Below are positions 1 through 8,259 of a DNA stretch of 8,295 bases, piece after piece. The position numbers were made by a program, and so were the translations under genes. The notes beneath the pieces are model-generated. The model saw only the letters and a program-made list of their open reading frames with translations, did no database searches and was not told where the DNA came from. Every line of letters starts with the position of its first letter. Position 1 is the stretch's first letter. Source of the DNA: Planctomycetota bacterium (GTDB taxonomy: Bacteria > Planctomycetota > Phycisphaerae > WQYP01); NCBI GenBank assembly GCA_021852225.1, contig JAJZOA010000273.1:1-8295 (forward strand), written 5' to 3'.

Positions 1-1182
1 GCCAGCGGATTGCGCGGCCGCGGTGGCGCCGGATTTCCAACGGGGCTAAAATGGAGCACCGTGGCCAAAGCCGGCGGAGCACAAAAATATGTGATCTGCA
101 ATGGTGATGAGGGCGACCCTGGCGCGTTTATGGACCGCAGTGTGATGGAAGGGGATCCGCACCGCGTGCTGGAGGGAATGGCGATTGCGGCATACGCCGT
201 AGGCGCAGATCATGGCGTGATCTACGTGCGGGCGGAATATCCTCTGGCAGTTAAACGTCTGACTAAGGCGATTAATCAGGCGATGCGCCATGAACTGCTG
301 GGGAATGGGATATTTGGCACGCGATTTAATTTCACCGTGGAAATTCGTCTGGGGGCCGGGGCTTTTGTATGCGGCGAAGAAACCGCGCTTATTGCCAGCG
401 TGGAAGGCAACCGCGGATTGCCACGCCCCAGACCACCCTATCCGGCGAATTCCGGCTTATTTGGCTGCCCCACCCTGATTAACAACGTTGAAACCTACGG
501 CACGATCGCGCCAATAATCCGTGAAGGGGCGGGGTGGTTTTCGTCCATCGGAACAGAGAAAAGCAAAGGGACGAAAATATTCGCCATTACCGGAAAGATT
601 CGCAACACAGGCCTTATTGAAGTACCGATGGGCATCACGCTGCGGGAAATTGTGTTTGACCTTGGCGGCGGGATTCCGGACGGCAAAGCCTTTAAGGCGA
701 TGCAGACCGGCGGGCCATCAGGCGGATGTATTTCAGCACGCGATCTGGATATTAAACTGGATTACGAATCCCTGGCGAAAATCGGCTCCATCATGGGCTC
801 GGGCGGCATGATTGTGATGGATGAGACCAGCAACATGGTGGATGTTGCGCGGTTCTTCATGGAATTCTGCATGACCGAAAGCTGCGGCAAATGCGTGCCC
901 TGCCGTGTGGGGACCTGGCAGATGCACCGCCTGCTCGATCGTATTTATGAAGGACACGGCACTCACACCGACCTGGCGCTGCTTAAAGAGCTTTGCGACA
1001 TGGTGAAAAATACAAGTTTGTGCGGTCTGGGGCAGTCGGCCCCAAACCCGGTGCTCAGCACATTGCGGCACTTCGAAGACGATTACCTGGACCTTATAAA
1101 AAAAGGCGAGGCGGCGCGTGCCGTTCAAAACGCCGATTCCGTTGCCGTTGGCACAACCGTGGCTCTGGAGGTGGTATCATGA
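1..1182 (+). CDS. hoxF: HoxF, diaphorase FMN/NAD-binding subunit of bidirectional [NiFe]-hydrogenase (5' truncated)
   Basis: This is the C-terminal 393 residues of the flavoprotein subunit that exchanges electrons between NAD(P)H and the hydrogenase iron-sulfur chain; it is homologous to NuoF of complex I. The reading frame is open from base 1, so the start lies outside the window. Numbering from base 1, the FMN-binding glycine loop [13 protein letters not shown] is at residues 6-18, [10 protein letters not shown] begins at 34, and the CGEET segment is at 124-128. An SLBB-like stretch follows at about 200-245. The [4Fe-4S] cluster ligands are C295, C298 and C301 (motif SCGKCVPCR) with C341. 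The chain ends about 50 residues after C341, with no added ferredoxin domain. Family members are usually about 530-600 residues with an N-terminal NuoE-like region, so roughly 150-200 residues are missing. The stop overlaps the hoxU start by four bases (ATGA). A NuoF or HndC identity is unlikely because hoxU, hoxY and hoxH follow directly. Confidence 0.96.
   Translation, partial: ASGLRGRGGAGFPTGLKWSTVAKAGGAQKYVICNGDEGDPGAFMDRSVMEGDPHRVLEGMAIAAYAVGADHGVIYVRAEYPLAVKRLTKAINQAMRHELLGNGIFGTRFNFTVEIRLGAGAFVCGEETALIASVEGNRGLPRPRPPYPANSGLFGCPTLINNVETYGTIAPIIREGAGWFSSIGTEKSKGTKIFAITGKIRNTGLIEVPMGITLREIVFDLGGGIPDGKAFKAMQTGGPSGGCISARDLDIKLDYESLAKIGSIMGSGGMIVMDETSNMVDVARFFMEFCMTESCGKCVPCRVGTWQMHRLLDRIYEGHGTHTDLALLKELCDMVKNTSLCGLGQSAPNPVLSTLRHFEDDYLDLIKKGEAARAVQNADSVAVGTTVALEVVS
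1167..1171 (+). promoter_or_regulatory. Ribosome binding site of hoxU
   Basis: GGAGG lies seven bases upstream of the ATG at 1179, inside the end of hoxF. The open frame of hoxU runs back to an ATG at 993, but that start lies deep in hoxF and would add 62 residues not expected in the family. This site and the ATGA overlap settle the start at 1179. Confidence 0.85.
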
Positions 1183-1910
1183 ATCGGGCTAAATCTGTTT
1201 CTGTTGAGTCCATTACACTGACCATAGATGACAATGCGGTCAGTTGCCGCACCGGACAGTCTTTACTGGAAGTGGCGCGCGAGCACGCGATCGCGATTCC
1301 AACGCTATGCTGGCTGGAAGGACTGACCCTTTGGGGAGGTTGCCGCTTGTGCATGGTGGAAGTGGAAGGCTCGACAAAACTGTTCGCCGCCTGCGCGACC
1401 CAATGCGCCGAAGGCATGGTGGTGCGCACTCATACACCGCGCCTGCACAAATATCGCCAGATGATTGTTGAAATGCTTCTGGCGGAAAGAAATCATGTGT
1501 GCAGTGTGTGCGTAAGCAATGGGCACTGCGAACTTCAGACCATGGCATCGCAGCTTGGTGTGGACCATGTGCACCTGCCCTACCGGTTTCCCAAACTTGC
1601 GGTCGATAATTCACACGACTTTTTCCGCCTGGATCAGAACCGTTGCATCCTGTGCACACGTTGCGTGCGGGTGTGCGGCGAAATTGAAGGTGCCCACACC
1701 AAAGATGTCAAGGGCCGCGGCATTTCCGCCGCCATCATTAATGACCTTGATGAACCATGGGGCGAAAGCGAAACCTGCACCAGCTGCGGCAAATGTGTGA
1801 ACGTATGCCCGACTGGTGCCCTGACGCACCGCGGAACAGCTATTGGCGAAATGATAAAAAAACATGAATTTCTACCATATTTAACCCTTATGCGGGAGGT
1901 CGATAAATGA
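1179..1910 (+). CDS. hoxU: HoxU, iron-sulfur subunit of the hydrogenase diaphorase module
   Basis: This 243-residue protein carries electrons between HoxF and HoxY and corresponds to the N-terminal part of NuoG. A plant-type [2Fe-2S] domain (about residues 10-85) has C44, C55, C58 and C72. The middle cluster motif [16 protein letters not shown] (105-120) supplies C108, C111 and C117, with H106 as the likely histidine ligand. Two [4Fe-4S] motifs follow: C156/C159/C162/C166 and C200/C203/C206/C210, the last in CPTGA. The length fits the HoxU family (about 235-245), and the chain stops before the molybdopterin-like domain of NuoG. An additional cysteine, C76, sits four residues after C72, where I would expect a hydrophobic residue. 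The start at 1179 is supported by GGAGG and by the overlap with hoxF. The 3' end overlaps hoxY by four bases. Confidence 0.97.
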   Translation: MNRAKSVSVESITLTIDDNAVSCRTGQSLLEVAREHAIAIPTLCWLEGLTLWGGCRLCMVEVEGSTKLFAACATQCAEGMVVRTHTPRLHKYRQMIVEMLLAERNHVCSVCVSNGHCELQTMASQLGVDHVHLPYRFPKLAVDNSHDFFRLDQNRCILCTRCVRVCGEIEGAHTKDVKGRGISAAIINDLDEPWGESETCTSCGKCVNVCPTGALTHRGTAIGEMIKKHEFLPYLTLMREVDK

Positions 1911-2473
1911 CCACGGCGAACAATAAACCCAGAATCGCAACGGTATGGCTGGATGGCTGCTCGGGCTGCCACATGAGTTTCATGGATTTGGACGAGAGGC
2001 TTATCACGCTGGCGTCGCTGGTGGAGGTGGTCTATTCGCCGGTGGTAGACCCGAAGGAATTTCCATTGAATGTGGATGTGACGCTGGTGGAAGGCGCCGT
2101 CAGCAGTGAAGAGGATTTCCACAAAGCTCTGCTGATCCGCCAGCGCAGTAAACTGGTTATTTCAATGGGTGATTGTGCCGTAACCGCCAATGTGCCGGGC
2201 ATGCGCAATGGATGGAAACCGGAGACGCTGCTTACCGCAGCGTATGTGGAAAAGGCTTCTTCCCCCGCTGAACCCGCGCAGCGCATGGCCCGCCTGCCAC
2301 TTAAGGTGGTGCCGCCGCTTCGCCCTCATGCCGTTCCACTTCATGAAGTCATAACCGTGGATTCGTATGTGCCCGGTTGCCCGCCTCCGGCCGATGCCAT
2401 CTGGTACGTACTGACAGAATTGTTGGCGGGCCGCAAACCGGAAAGCAGTACCGTCACGCGCTTTGGTAAATAA
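1907..2473 (+). CDS. hoxY: HoxY, small subunit of bidirectional [NiFe]-hydrogenase
   Basis: This 188-residue small subunit holds the proximal [4Fe-4S] cluster that passes electrons between the Ni-Fe site in HoxH and HoxU. The N-terminal signature WLDGCSGCHMSF (14-25) gives C18 and C21. The other two ligands are C90 in MGDCA and C158 in the VPGCPPP motif. The protein is short, with no twin-arginine signal peptide and no medial or distal cluster domain, which matches cytoplasmic group 3d enzymes rather than membrane-bound uptake hydrogenases. The ATG at 1907 lies in an ATGA overlap with the hoxU stop and is preceded by GGGAGG at 1894-1899 with a seven-base spacer. The closely spaced genes argue for equal production of HoxU and HoxY. 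Confidence 0.97.
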   Translation: MTTANNKPRIATVWLDGCSGCHMSFMDLDERLITLASLVEVVYSPVVDPKEFPLNVDVTLVEGAVSSEEDFHKALLIRQRSKLVISMGDCAVTANVPGMRNGWKPETLLTAAYVEKASSPAEPAQRMARLPLKVVPPLRPHAVPLHEVITVDSYVPGCPPPADAIWYVLTELLAGRKPESSTVTRFGK

Positions 2474-2492
2474 CCAAATATATGAAAGTTAC

Positions 2493-2498
2493 AAAGGA
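2493..2498 (+). promoter_or_regulatory. Ribosome binding site that decides the hoxH start
   Basis: AAAGGA stands seven bases before the ATG at 2506. An in-frame ATG at 2482 has only an AT-rich stretch upstream and no Shine-Dalgarno match, and would add eight residues (MKVTKDII) ahead of the conserved N-terminus. The start at 2506 is therefore preferred. Confidence 0.75.
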
Positions 2499-2505
2499 TA
2501 TCATC

Positions 2506-3930
2506 ATGGGACAGACAATTAAAATAAAAGGGGTGACACGCATTGAGGGACACGCCCAAATTACCATAGAACTCAATGACGAAGGTAAAGTTCGCGACGC
2601 GCAGTTTCATGTCACACAATTCCGCGGATTTGAAACTTTCGTTCAGGGACGGCCATTGCCGGAAATGCCCGGCATTATGGCACGTATCTGCGGTATATGT
2701 CCGGTCAGTCACTTGATGGCCTCTTCCAAGGCCTGCGATGATATTCTAGCCGTTGAATTGCCCCCCACCGCCATCAAGCTGCGCCGTATTATGAATTTGG
2801 CACAAATGGTGCAGAGCCACGCGCTTTCATTTTTTCATCTTTCCAGTCCAGACCTGATTTATGGTATGGACGGTGACCCAGCCACCCGAAATATTTTCGG
2901 TCTGGTCGGTTCGCACCCGGAATTCGCGCGCGACGGCATTATGGTGCGGAAGTTCGGTCAGGAAATTATCGGATTGCTTGGGGGAAAGAAAATTCACCCC
3001 GCATGGGTGGTGCCCGGCGGCGTGAGCACACCTTTAAGCTCGCAAGATCGCGACACGATTCTGGCCACCATTCCCGACGCTCTGGAACGTATTGGCCGGG
3101 GGCTGGAATGTTTTCACGCCGTGCAGGATAACTACCCGGCGGAAGCCGATGTCTTCGCCAATTTTCCCACTCTTTTTGCCGGACTGGTCAACGAAGAAGG
3201 CACACTTGAACATTATGATGGCCCCCTGCGCTTTGTCGATGAACATGCCCGGCCGGTCGCGGAACTGGCCCATCCTCATGATTATCCGAATTTCATTGGT
3301 GAAGCGGTGGAAAATTACACCTATCTTAAATTTCCCTATTTCAAGCCGCGCGGCTATCCGGAAGGAATATATCGTGTGGGTCCGCTGGCGCGGCTTGTGG
3401 TGGCCGAACGTTGCGGCACACCGCTGGCGGATCGGGAACTCGGACTGTTTCGCAGCCGATTGGGACGCGCTCCGCAAAGCAGCTTTCATTATCACTGGGC
3501 ACGCCTTGTGGAAATTCTATATGGAATTGAAAAAATCAGGGAACTGCTGGAAGAACCCGATATTCTTGATGAACATGTCCGGGCGCGCGCGCGGCCCAAC
3601 CGTTTTGAAGGCGTCGGTATGTCCGAGGCTCCGCGCGGCACGCTTATCCATCATTACAAAATCGATAAAAATGGCCTTATGACATGGGCCAATATGATTA
3701 TCGCGACAGGGCATAACAATCTGGCGATGAACCGGGGGGTCAGGCAGGTGGCCGAGCGATTTATTGATGGCCGCAAACTGCAGGAAGGAATGCTCAACCG
3801 GGTGGAGGCGGTGATTCGCTGCTTCGACCCATGCCTCAGTTGTTCCACCCATGCATTGGGACAAATGCCATTGCGCGTGGAATTAAAAGGTCCCGACGGC
3901 GAGGTGTTCGATGTACTCTCACGCGACTAA
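2506..3930 (+). CDS. hoxH: HoxH, catalytic large subunit of bidirectional [NiFe]-hydrogenase
   Basis: This 474-residue subunit carries the Ni-Fe(CN)2CO active site that interconverts H2 with protons and electrons. All four cysteine ligands are present: C62 and C65 in [10 protein letters not shown] (60-69), and C443 and C446 in DPCLSCSTH (441-449). The N-terminal VTRIEGH motif (10-16) includes E14, which in the family is linked to proton transfer. Other family-typical stretches are YRVGPLARL and [13 protein letters not shown]. The precursor continues 25 residues past H449, the expected site of cleavage by the maturation protease. The length fits HoxH proteins (about 470-490). A start at 2482 would give 482 residues but lacks a ribosome binding site. 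The 32-base gap after hoxY is the only spacer among the hydrogenase genes. The end overlaps hoxW by 20 bases in another frame. Confidence 0.98.
   Translation: MGQTIKIKGVTRIEGHAQITIELNDEGKVRDAQFHVTQFRGFETFVQGRPLPEMPGIMARICGICPVSHLMASSKACDDILAVELPPTAIKLRRIMNLAQMVQSHALSFFHLSSPDLIYGMDGDPATRNIFGLVGSHPEFARDGIMVRKFGQEIIGLLGGKKIHPAWVVPGGVSTPLSSQDRDTILATIPDALERIGRGLECFHAVQDNYPAEADVFANFPTLFAGLVNEEGTLEHYDGPLRFVDEHARPVAELAHPHDYPNFIGEAVENYTYLKFPYFKPRGYPEGIYRVGPLARLVVAERCGTPLADRELGLFRSRLGRAPQSSFHYHWARLVEILYGIEKIRELLEEPDILDEHVRARARPNRFEGVGMSEAPRGTLIHHYKIDKNGLMTWANMIIATGHNNLAMNRGVRQVAERFIDGRKLQEGMLNRVEAVIRCFDPCLSCSTHALGQMPLRVELKGPDGEVFDVLSRD
3853..3927 (+). other. HoxH C-terminal extension removed during maturation
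   Basis: These codons specify residues 450-474 of the HoxH precursor, after DPCLSCSTH. In this family the endopeptidase cuts after the histidine once Ni has been inserted, and the terminal cysteines then close the active site. The peptide begins [13 protein letters not shown]. The cut position is inferred from family knowledge; the sequence shows only the motif and the extra 25 residues. The 3' part of this segment also contains the hoxW start. Confidence 0.85.
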
Positions 3931-4528
3931 ACCCAATGAACCGCACGATACCCTGGTCATCGGTTTTGGCAACACCTTGCGCAGTGATGATGGCGTCGGT
4001 CCGGTTGTGGCCAAGCTTCTCGCGAATCGTCTGGCAATGGAACATACGCCGGGCGTTGTGGCGCTGGCCGTGATGCAGCTTTTGCCGGAACTTGCGGAGA
4101 ATATCAGTCGTTCAAAATGTGTCATTTTTATCGATGCGAGCGTGATGGTGCCTGTGGGATTCCTGGATGCTGTCCGTGTGCAACCCGACCGGCATGAAGA
4201 ACACCCTGGTCGCCTTGGGCACCACGAAACGCCGGAGCAACTGATGGCATTATGTGACAAGGTCTTCGGCAATGTGCCGCCGGCCTTTGTTCTGGCCATA
4301 GGCGCGGCAAGCCTGGAAATTGGCTCGCGTTTAAGCCACACCGTGAAGCCCATGGTTCGCGCATTGGCGAATCATCTTTTTGAAGGTCTGGTTCACAAGG
4401 GACCATATTATTCCAGGCAGGCACTTCCCTGGAATCCGTGGCATCACCCTGACGCTTCGCGAACCTGGACAAATATGTGTGAAACTGCACAAGCGGAAAA
4501 TCCATTTATTGGCAAAGGAATTATATGA
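3911..4528 (+). CDS. hoxW: HoxW, HoxH-specific maturation endopeptidase (HybD/HycI family)
   Basis: This 205-residue protein is the probable protease that removes the C-terminal peptide of HoxH. It shows the family signature GFGNTLRSDDGVG (18-30). By comparison with HybD, the Ni-sensing ligands would be D27 (E16 in HybD), D75 in IFIDAS (D62) and H105 (H93). The core ends near residue 163. About 40 further residues, rich in Trp, Pro, His and Asn (including ALPWNPWHHP), extend beyond the usual 150-170 residue family length and have no function I can recognise. The ATG at 3911 is inside hoxH, with GAGG at 3901-3904 six bases upstream; there is no other in-frame ATG before the signature motif. 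The stop overlaps the following PFOR start by four bases (ATGA). The position next to hoxH supports the specific HoxW assignment. Confidence 0.92.
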   Translation: MYSHATKPNEPHDTLVIGFGNTLRSDDGVGPVVAKLLANRLAMEHTPGVVALAVMQLLPELAENISRSKCVIFIDASVMVPVGFLDAVRVQPDRHEEHPGRLGHHETPEQLMALCDKVFGNVPPAFVLAIGAASLEIGSRLSHTVKPMVRALANHLFEGLVHKGPYYSRQALPWNPWHHPDASRTWTNMCETAQAENPFIGKGII

Positions 4529-7500
4529 CAATTAGACTGAATCAAAAGAGCATCACCATTGATGGCAATGAAGCTGCGGCAAGCGTCGCGTTTCGCACAA
4601 GTGAATTGGCGGCCATTTATCCGATTACCCCTTCCAGCAACATGGGAGAACTGGCCGATGACTGGGCCACGCGCCACCGCACGAATATATGGGGAGGAAT
4701 CCCCACTGTGGTGGAAATGCAAAGTGAAGGCGGTGCCATCGGCGCCGTCCATGGCGGCTTAAGCGCCGGTGCCATTTGCACCACATTCACCGCTTCGCAG
4801 GGTCTGCTTTTGATGATTCCCAATATGTACAAAATAGCCGGCGAACTTACCAGCTTTGTCATGCACGTGGCGGCGCGCAGCCTTGCGACCCATGGACTTT
4901 CGATTTTTGGGGATCATTCGGACATTATGGCCTGCCGCCAGACCGGCTTTGCCATTTTAGGCGGAACAAGTGTTCAGGAAGCACACGATCTGGCGGCAAT
5001 CAGTACCGCGTGCACGCTCCGTTCACGAATTCCGTTCGTTCATTTTTTTGACGGATTCCGGACTTCGCATGAACTCAATCGCGTCCAGATGCTCGCCGAT
5101 GAAGACCTCAGGGGCATCGTTCGTCAAGAATGGGTGGATGCGCATCGCAATCGGGCGCTTACACCGGACAAGCCCGTATTACGCGGTACGGCACAAAATC
5201 CGGATACCTTTTTTCAGGCGCGTGAGGCGTGCAATACTTTTTATAATCAACTCTCAGCCATTATTCCTGAAGAGATGAAGCGTTTTGCGGAGCTTACAGG
5301 CCGATCCTATCAGGCTTATGAATATGCAGGCGATCCCCGGGCCGATCGCGTTGTAGTCGCGATGGGCAGCGGAGCCCAGACCGCAGCCGAAACTGTTCGG
5401 TATCTGGCGGAACGCGGTGCCAAAGTTGGTTGTGTGCTGGTCCGGCTTTATCGTCCCTTTGTGGTGGATCAATTCGTGGCGGCGCTTCCCGCTTCTACAA
5501 AACGCATCGCGGTGCTGGATCGAACCAAGGAACCCGGCGCTGTTGGCGAGCCGCTTAATCAGGATGTTGTGGCTGCTCTGCACGAGGCTGCGCAAAGCTT
5601 CGATCTGCCAATGGGCAATATGCCAGAGGTGATCGGCGGTCGATATGGGCTTTCGAGCAAGGAATTCACCCCCGCCATGGTCAAAGCGGTACTGGATGAA
5701 CTGGCAAAGGAACATCCGTTGCGGCGCTTCACCGTTGGCATTAACGACGATGTCACCCATTTGTCTTTGGCTGTGGACAACGATTTTGATATTGAATCGC
5801 CCAAGGTGGTCAAGGCGATGTTTTTCGGCCTGGGTGCCGACGGAACCGTGGGTGCAAATAAAAACTCCATAAAGATCATTGGTGATGAAACCACGCTTCA
5901 CGCGCAGGGTTATTTTGTCTACGATTCAAAAAAATCAGGAGCCATGACCATATCGCATCTGCGGTTCGGACCCGAACCGATCAAGGCCCCCTATCTGATT
6001 CGCCGCGCGAATTTTATCGCTTGCCATCAATTTGAATTCCTGGAAAAGATGGACATTCTGGAAGCTGCGGAAAATGGCGGCGTTTTTCTGATAAATGCTC
6101 CGCTTGCGCCCGAAGATGTGTGGGGCGCGTTGCCGGTGGAGATTCAGCGCACAATTATAGAACGACATTTGAAACTCTATGCCATTGATGCGGGAAAAGT
6201 CGCGCGCCAAGCCGGCATGGGCGGACGCATCAATACGGTCATGCAGACCTGCTTTTTCGCGATTTCCGGTGTGCTCGAGCGACCCGAAGCTATAGCCGCC
6301 ATCAAACATTCAATTGAAAAAACCTACGCCAAACGTGGCGAAGAAGTGGTGAAAAGGAATTTTCAGGCCGTCGATAAATCTCTGGAGAATCTCCACGCGA
6401 TTCGGGTGCCGCAAACGGCGACTTCTCAACTGCATCAAACCGGTTTCGCCGATGAACGAATGGATGATTTTACCCGGCGCGTCCAGAGCGTCATGATGGC
6501 CGGCAAAGGCGACCTTCTGCCGGTCAGCGCCTTCCCCGTTGATGGCACCTGGCCGACCGGAACAACCCGCTGGGAAAAACGCAATATTGCGGCAGAAATT
6601 CCCGTCTGGGAACCGGAAGTCTGCATTCAATGCAACAAGTGTGCTTTTGTCTGTCCACATGCCGCCATTCGCGCCAAGGTATATGAGGCCGCGCAAGCAT
6701 CCAATGCGCCGGAAAGTTTTCTTGGCGTGCCCTACAAAGCACCGGATATGCGCGGTCTTACCTATACATTGCAGGTAGCGCCGGAAGATTGCACCGGTTG
6801 CGGGCTGTGCGTGCAGGTATGCCCCGCCAAAGACCGCACCAATCCCAAGCACAAAGCCATCAACTTGATGCCCCAACGCGAGCGGCGCGATCAGGAACGC
6901 TTAAATTATGACTTTTTCCTGAATATTCCGGAGGTTGACCGCAGCCGCATAACCCGGCTTGACGCCAAATCCAGCCAGTTTCTACTTCCTCTGTTTGAAT
7001 ATTCCGGAGCCTGTGCCGGCTGCGGTGAAACGCCTTACATCAAACTTCTTAGCCAATTGTTTGGCGACCGTTTGATCATCGCCAATGCCACCGGCTGTTC
7101 ATCGATTTACGGGGGAAATCTGCCCACGACGCCCTATACGAAAAATCGCGATGGCCGCGGTCCGGCCTGGAGCAATTCTCTTTTTGAAGACAATGCTGAA
7201 TTCGGACTGGGCATTCGCCTTGGTGTTCTTGAACATATGAATCATGCCCGCAGACTTCTCACCGAATTGGGGGGTTTGCTCGGCAGTCAGCTTGTTGACC
7301 AGTTGCTTGACAGCCCGCAATCCACCGAACAGCAAATCGCGGAACAGCGGCAGCGCGTGAAAGCACTTCGCCAAGCGCTGGCCACCATTCCTGGCAATCC
7401 GTCTGTTGTTCTGGCACAACTGGCCGATTACCTTGTCCATAAAAGCATCTGGATTGTAGGCGGCGATGGGTGGGCCTACGATATTGACTACGGCGGTCTG

Positions 7501-8205
7501 GATCATGTATTAAGCCTGCCTTTTGATATCAACGTTCTGGTGCTGGACACGGAAGTTTATTCCAACACCGGCGGACAAAGTTCCAAGAGTACGCCATTGG
7601 CTGCGGCCGCAAAATATGCTTCCGCCGGCAAAGGCACTGCCAAAAAAGACCTGGGGCTTATGGCCATGAGCTACCGTCACGCCTATGTGGCCAGCGTGGC
7701 TTTTGGTGCCAACGACAATCAAACCGTTAAGGCCTTCAGCGAGGCCGCTTCTTTCCATGGTCCATCTCTGATCATTGCTTACAGCCATTGCATTGCCCAT
7801 GGATATGATCTGCGAATGGGTGCCGATCAGCAGAAGCGGGCTGTGGAGAGCGGCGTATGGCCATTGTACCGCTACGATCCACGTCTAGTGGACCAGGGCA
7901 AAGCACCGCTACAGTTAGATGCAACGGTTCTTCGCGGCAGCGCCCTGGATTACATGCAAAATGAAACGCGCTTTGCCATGGTAGAAAAGATGGATTCAGA
8001 CCGTTTCCATCTGCTGGCTGATCAGGCGGTTCGCAACACGTTGCAGCGCGTTGCCCTGTACCGCGAACTGGCTCGCATTGTGCTTCCGCAGGATACCGCG
8101 CCCTCGCCGGATGCTGCGGCGTCACTTGATGCGAGTTCCGCATCACCGGCGATTAAAACCGGATTCGATGGCCGGACAAACAATGATGGGGCAGTTAAAG
8201 CGTAG
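4525..8205 (+). CDS. nifJ: Pyruvate:ferredoxin (flavodoxin) oxidoreductase, single-chain homodimer type
   Basis: This 1226-residue enzyme oxidatively decarboxylates pyruvate with CoA to acetyl-CoA and CO2, reducing ferredoxin or flavodoxin. It is cytoplasmic. Domain order matches Desulfovibrio africanus PFOR: domain I (about 1-260) with YPITPSSNM (32-40), domain II (about 260-415), the gamma-like domain III with GLGADGTVGANK (435-446), an EKR linker (684-686), a ferredoxin domain, and the TPP domain. Ferredoxin-domain ligands are C700/C703/C706/C710 and C756/C759/C762/C766. The cluster near TPP uses C830, C833, C858 and C1089. TPP binding is shown by GDGW (980-983) through NTGGQ (1014-1018). 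Probable active-site residues are T35, E68, R118 and N1014. A 39-residue Ala/Ser/Pro/Asp-rich tail (1188-1226) follows the core. AAAGGA at 4514-4519 precedes the ATG, which overlaps the hoxW stop. The close match to pyruvate enzymes favours pyruvate over other 2-oxoacids. The role in nitrogen fixation implied by the symbol is not supported here. Confidence 0.96.
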   Translation: MTIRLNQKSITIDGNEAAASVAFRTSELAAIYPITPSSNMGELADDWATRHRTNIWGGIPTVVEMQSEGGAIGAVHGGLSAGAICTTFTASQGLLLMIPNMYKIAGELTSFVMHVAARSLATHGLSIFGDHSDIMACRQTGFAILGGTSVQEAHDLAAISTACTLRSRIPFVHFFDGFRTSHELNRVQMLADEDLRGIVRQEWVDAHRNRALTPDKPVLRGTAQNPDTFFQAREACNTFYNQLSAIIPEEMKRFAELTGRSYQAYEYAGDPRADRVVVAMGSGAQTAAETVRYLAERGAKVGCVLVRLYRPFVVDQFVAALPASTKRIAVLDRTKEPGAVGEPLNQDVVAALHEAAQSFDLPMGNMPEVIGGRYGLSSKEFTPAMVKAVLDELAKEHPLRRFTVGINDDVTHLSLAVDNDFDIESPKVVKAMFFGLGADGTVGANKNSIKIIGDETTLHAQGYFVYDSKKSGAMTISHLRFGPEPIKAPYLIRRANFIACHQFEFLEKMDILEAAENGGVFLINAPLAPEDVWGALPVEIQRTIIERHLKLYAIDAGKVARQAGMGGRINTVMQTCFFAISGVLERPEAIAAIKHSIEKTYAKRGEEVVKRNFQAVDKSLENLHAIRVPQTATSQLHQTGFADERMDDFTRRVQSVMMAGKGDLLPVSAFPVDGTWPTGTTRWEKRNIAAEIPVWEPEVCIQCNKCAFVCPHAAIRAKVYEAAQASNAPESFLGVPYKAPDMRGLTYTLQVAPEDCTGCGLCVQVCPAKDRTNPKHKAINLMPQRERRDQERLNYDFFLNIPEVDRSRITRLDAKSSQFLLPLFEYSGACAGCGETPYIKLLSQLFGDRLIIANATGCSSIYGGNLPTTPYTKNRDGRGPAWSNSLFEDNAEFGLGIRLGVLEHMNHARRLLTELGGLLGSQLVDQLLDSPQSTEQQIAEQRQRVKALRQALATIPGNPSVVLAQLADYLVHKSIWIVGGDGWAYDIDYGGLDHVLSLPFDINVLVLDTEVYSNTGGQSSKSTPLAAAAKYASAGKGTAKKDLGLMAMSYRHAYVASVAFGANDNQTVKAFSEAASFHGPSLIIAYSHCIAHGYDLRMGADQQKRAVESGVWPLYRYDPRLVDQGKAPLQLDATVLRGSALDYMQNETRFAMVEKMDSDRFHLLADQAVRNTLQRVALYRELARIVLPQDTAPSPDAAASLDASSASPAIKTGFDGRTNNDGAVKA

Positions 8206-8259
8206 GGTCCCGCTCCGGATGAAGCCGATGCGGCCAAGGAGAAACAAGGAGTGTGCTTT
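8206..8259 (+). other. 54-base PFOR to DHOD-like spacer, in-frame and open
   Basis: This is the longest gap in the window. It has no convincing hairpin followed by a T run, so no intrinsic terminator is seen and read-through into the next gene is likely. Read in the PFOR frame, it contains no stop after the TAG at 8203-8205. Its 18 codons (beginning GPAPDEADAAKEK) resemble the Ala/Asp/Pro-rich PFOR tail and run in frame into the next start codon. Confidence 0.7.
8236..8251 (+). promoter_or_regulatory. Tandem Shine-Dalgarno sequences before the DHOD-like gene
   Basis: AAGGAG occurs twice, at 8236-8241 and 8246-8251, separated by AAAC. The second copy is eight bases before the ATG at 8260, a good distance for initiation; the first is too far to act from the same start. 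It supports independent initiation of the downstream gene. Confidence 0.7.

Noticed and set aside
993..1178. A 62-codon upstream extension of hoxU starting at ATG 993
   Set aside because: It lies entirely inside hoxF in another frame, is basic and Arg-rich with no family similarity, and the start at 1179 has a strong ribosome binding site and the expected length.
2482..2505. Alternative hoxH start at 2482 adding eight residues
   Set aside because: There is no Shine-Dalgarno sequence upstream of it, while AAAGGA is well placed for 2506. It cannot be fully excluded without protein data.
5254..5901. A 215-codon open frame on the minus strand within the PFOR gene
   Set aside because: It is wholly antisense to well-conserved PFOR domains, and its translation shows no recognisable motif. 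It is explained by codon bias in the sense gene.
6310..6876. A 188-codon minus-strand open frame across the PFOR ferredoxin domain
   Set aside because: The sense strand here encodes the EKR linker and the two ferredoxin-domain cluster motifs, so the antisense frame is a shadow.
8206..8259. Possible transcription terminator after PFOR
   Set aside because: Only a three-base-pair stem (GCC/GGC near 8225-8235) can be drawn and no T run follows.
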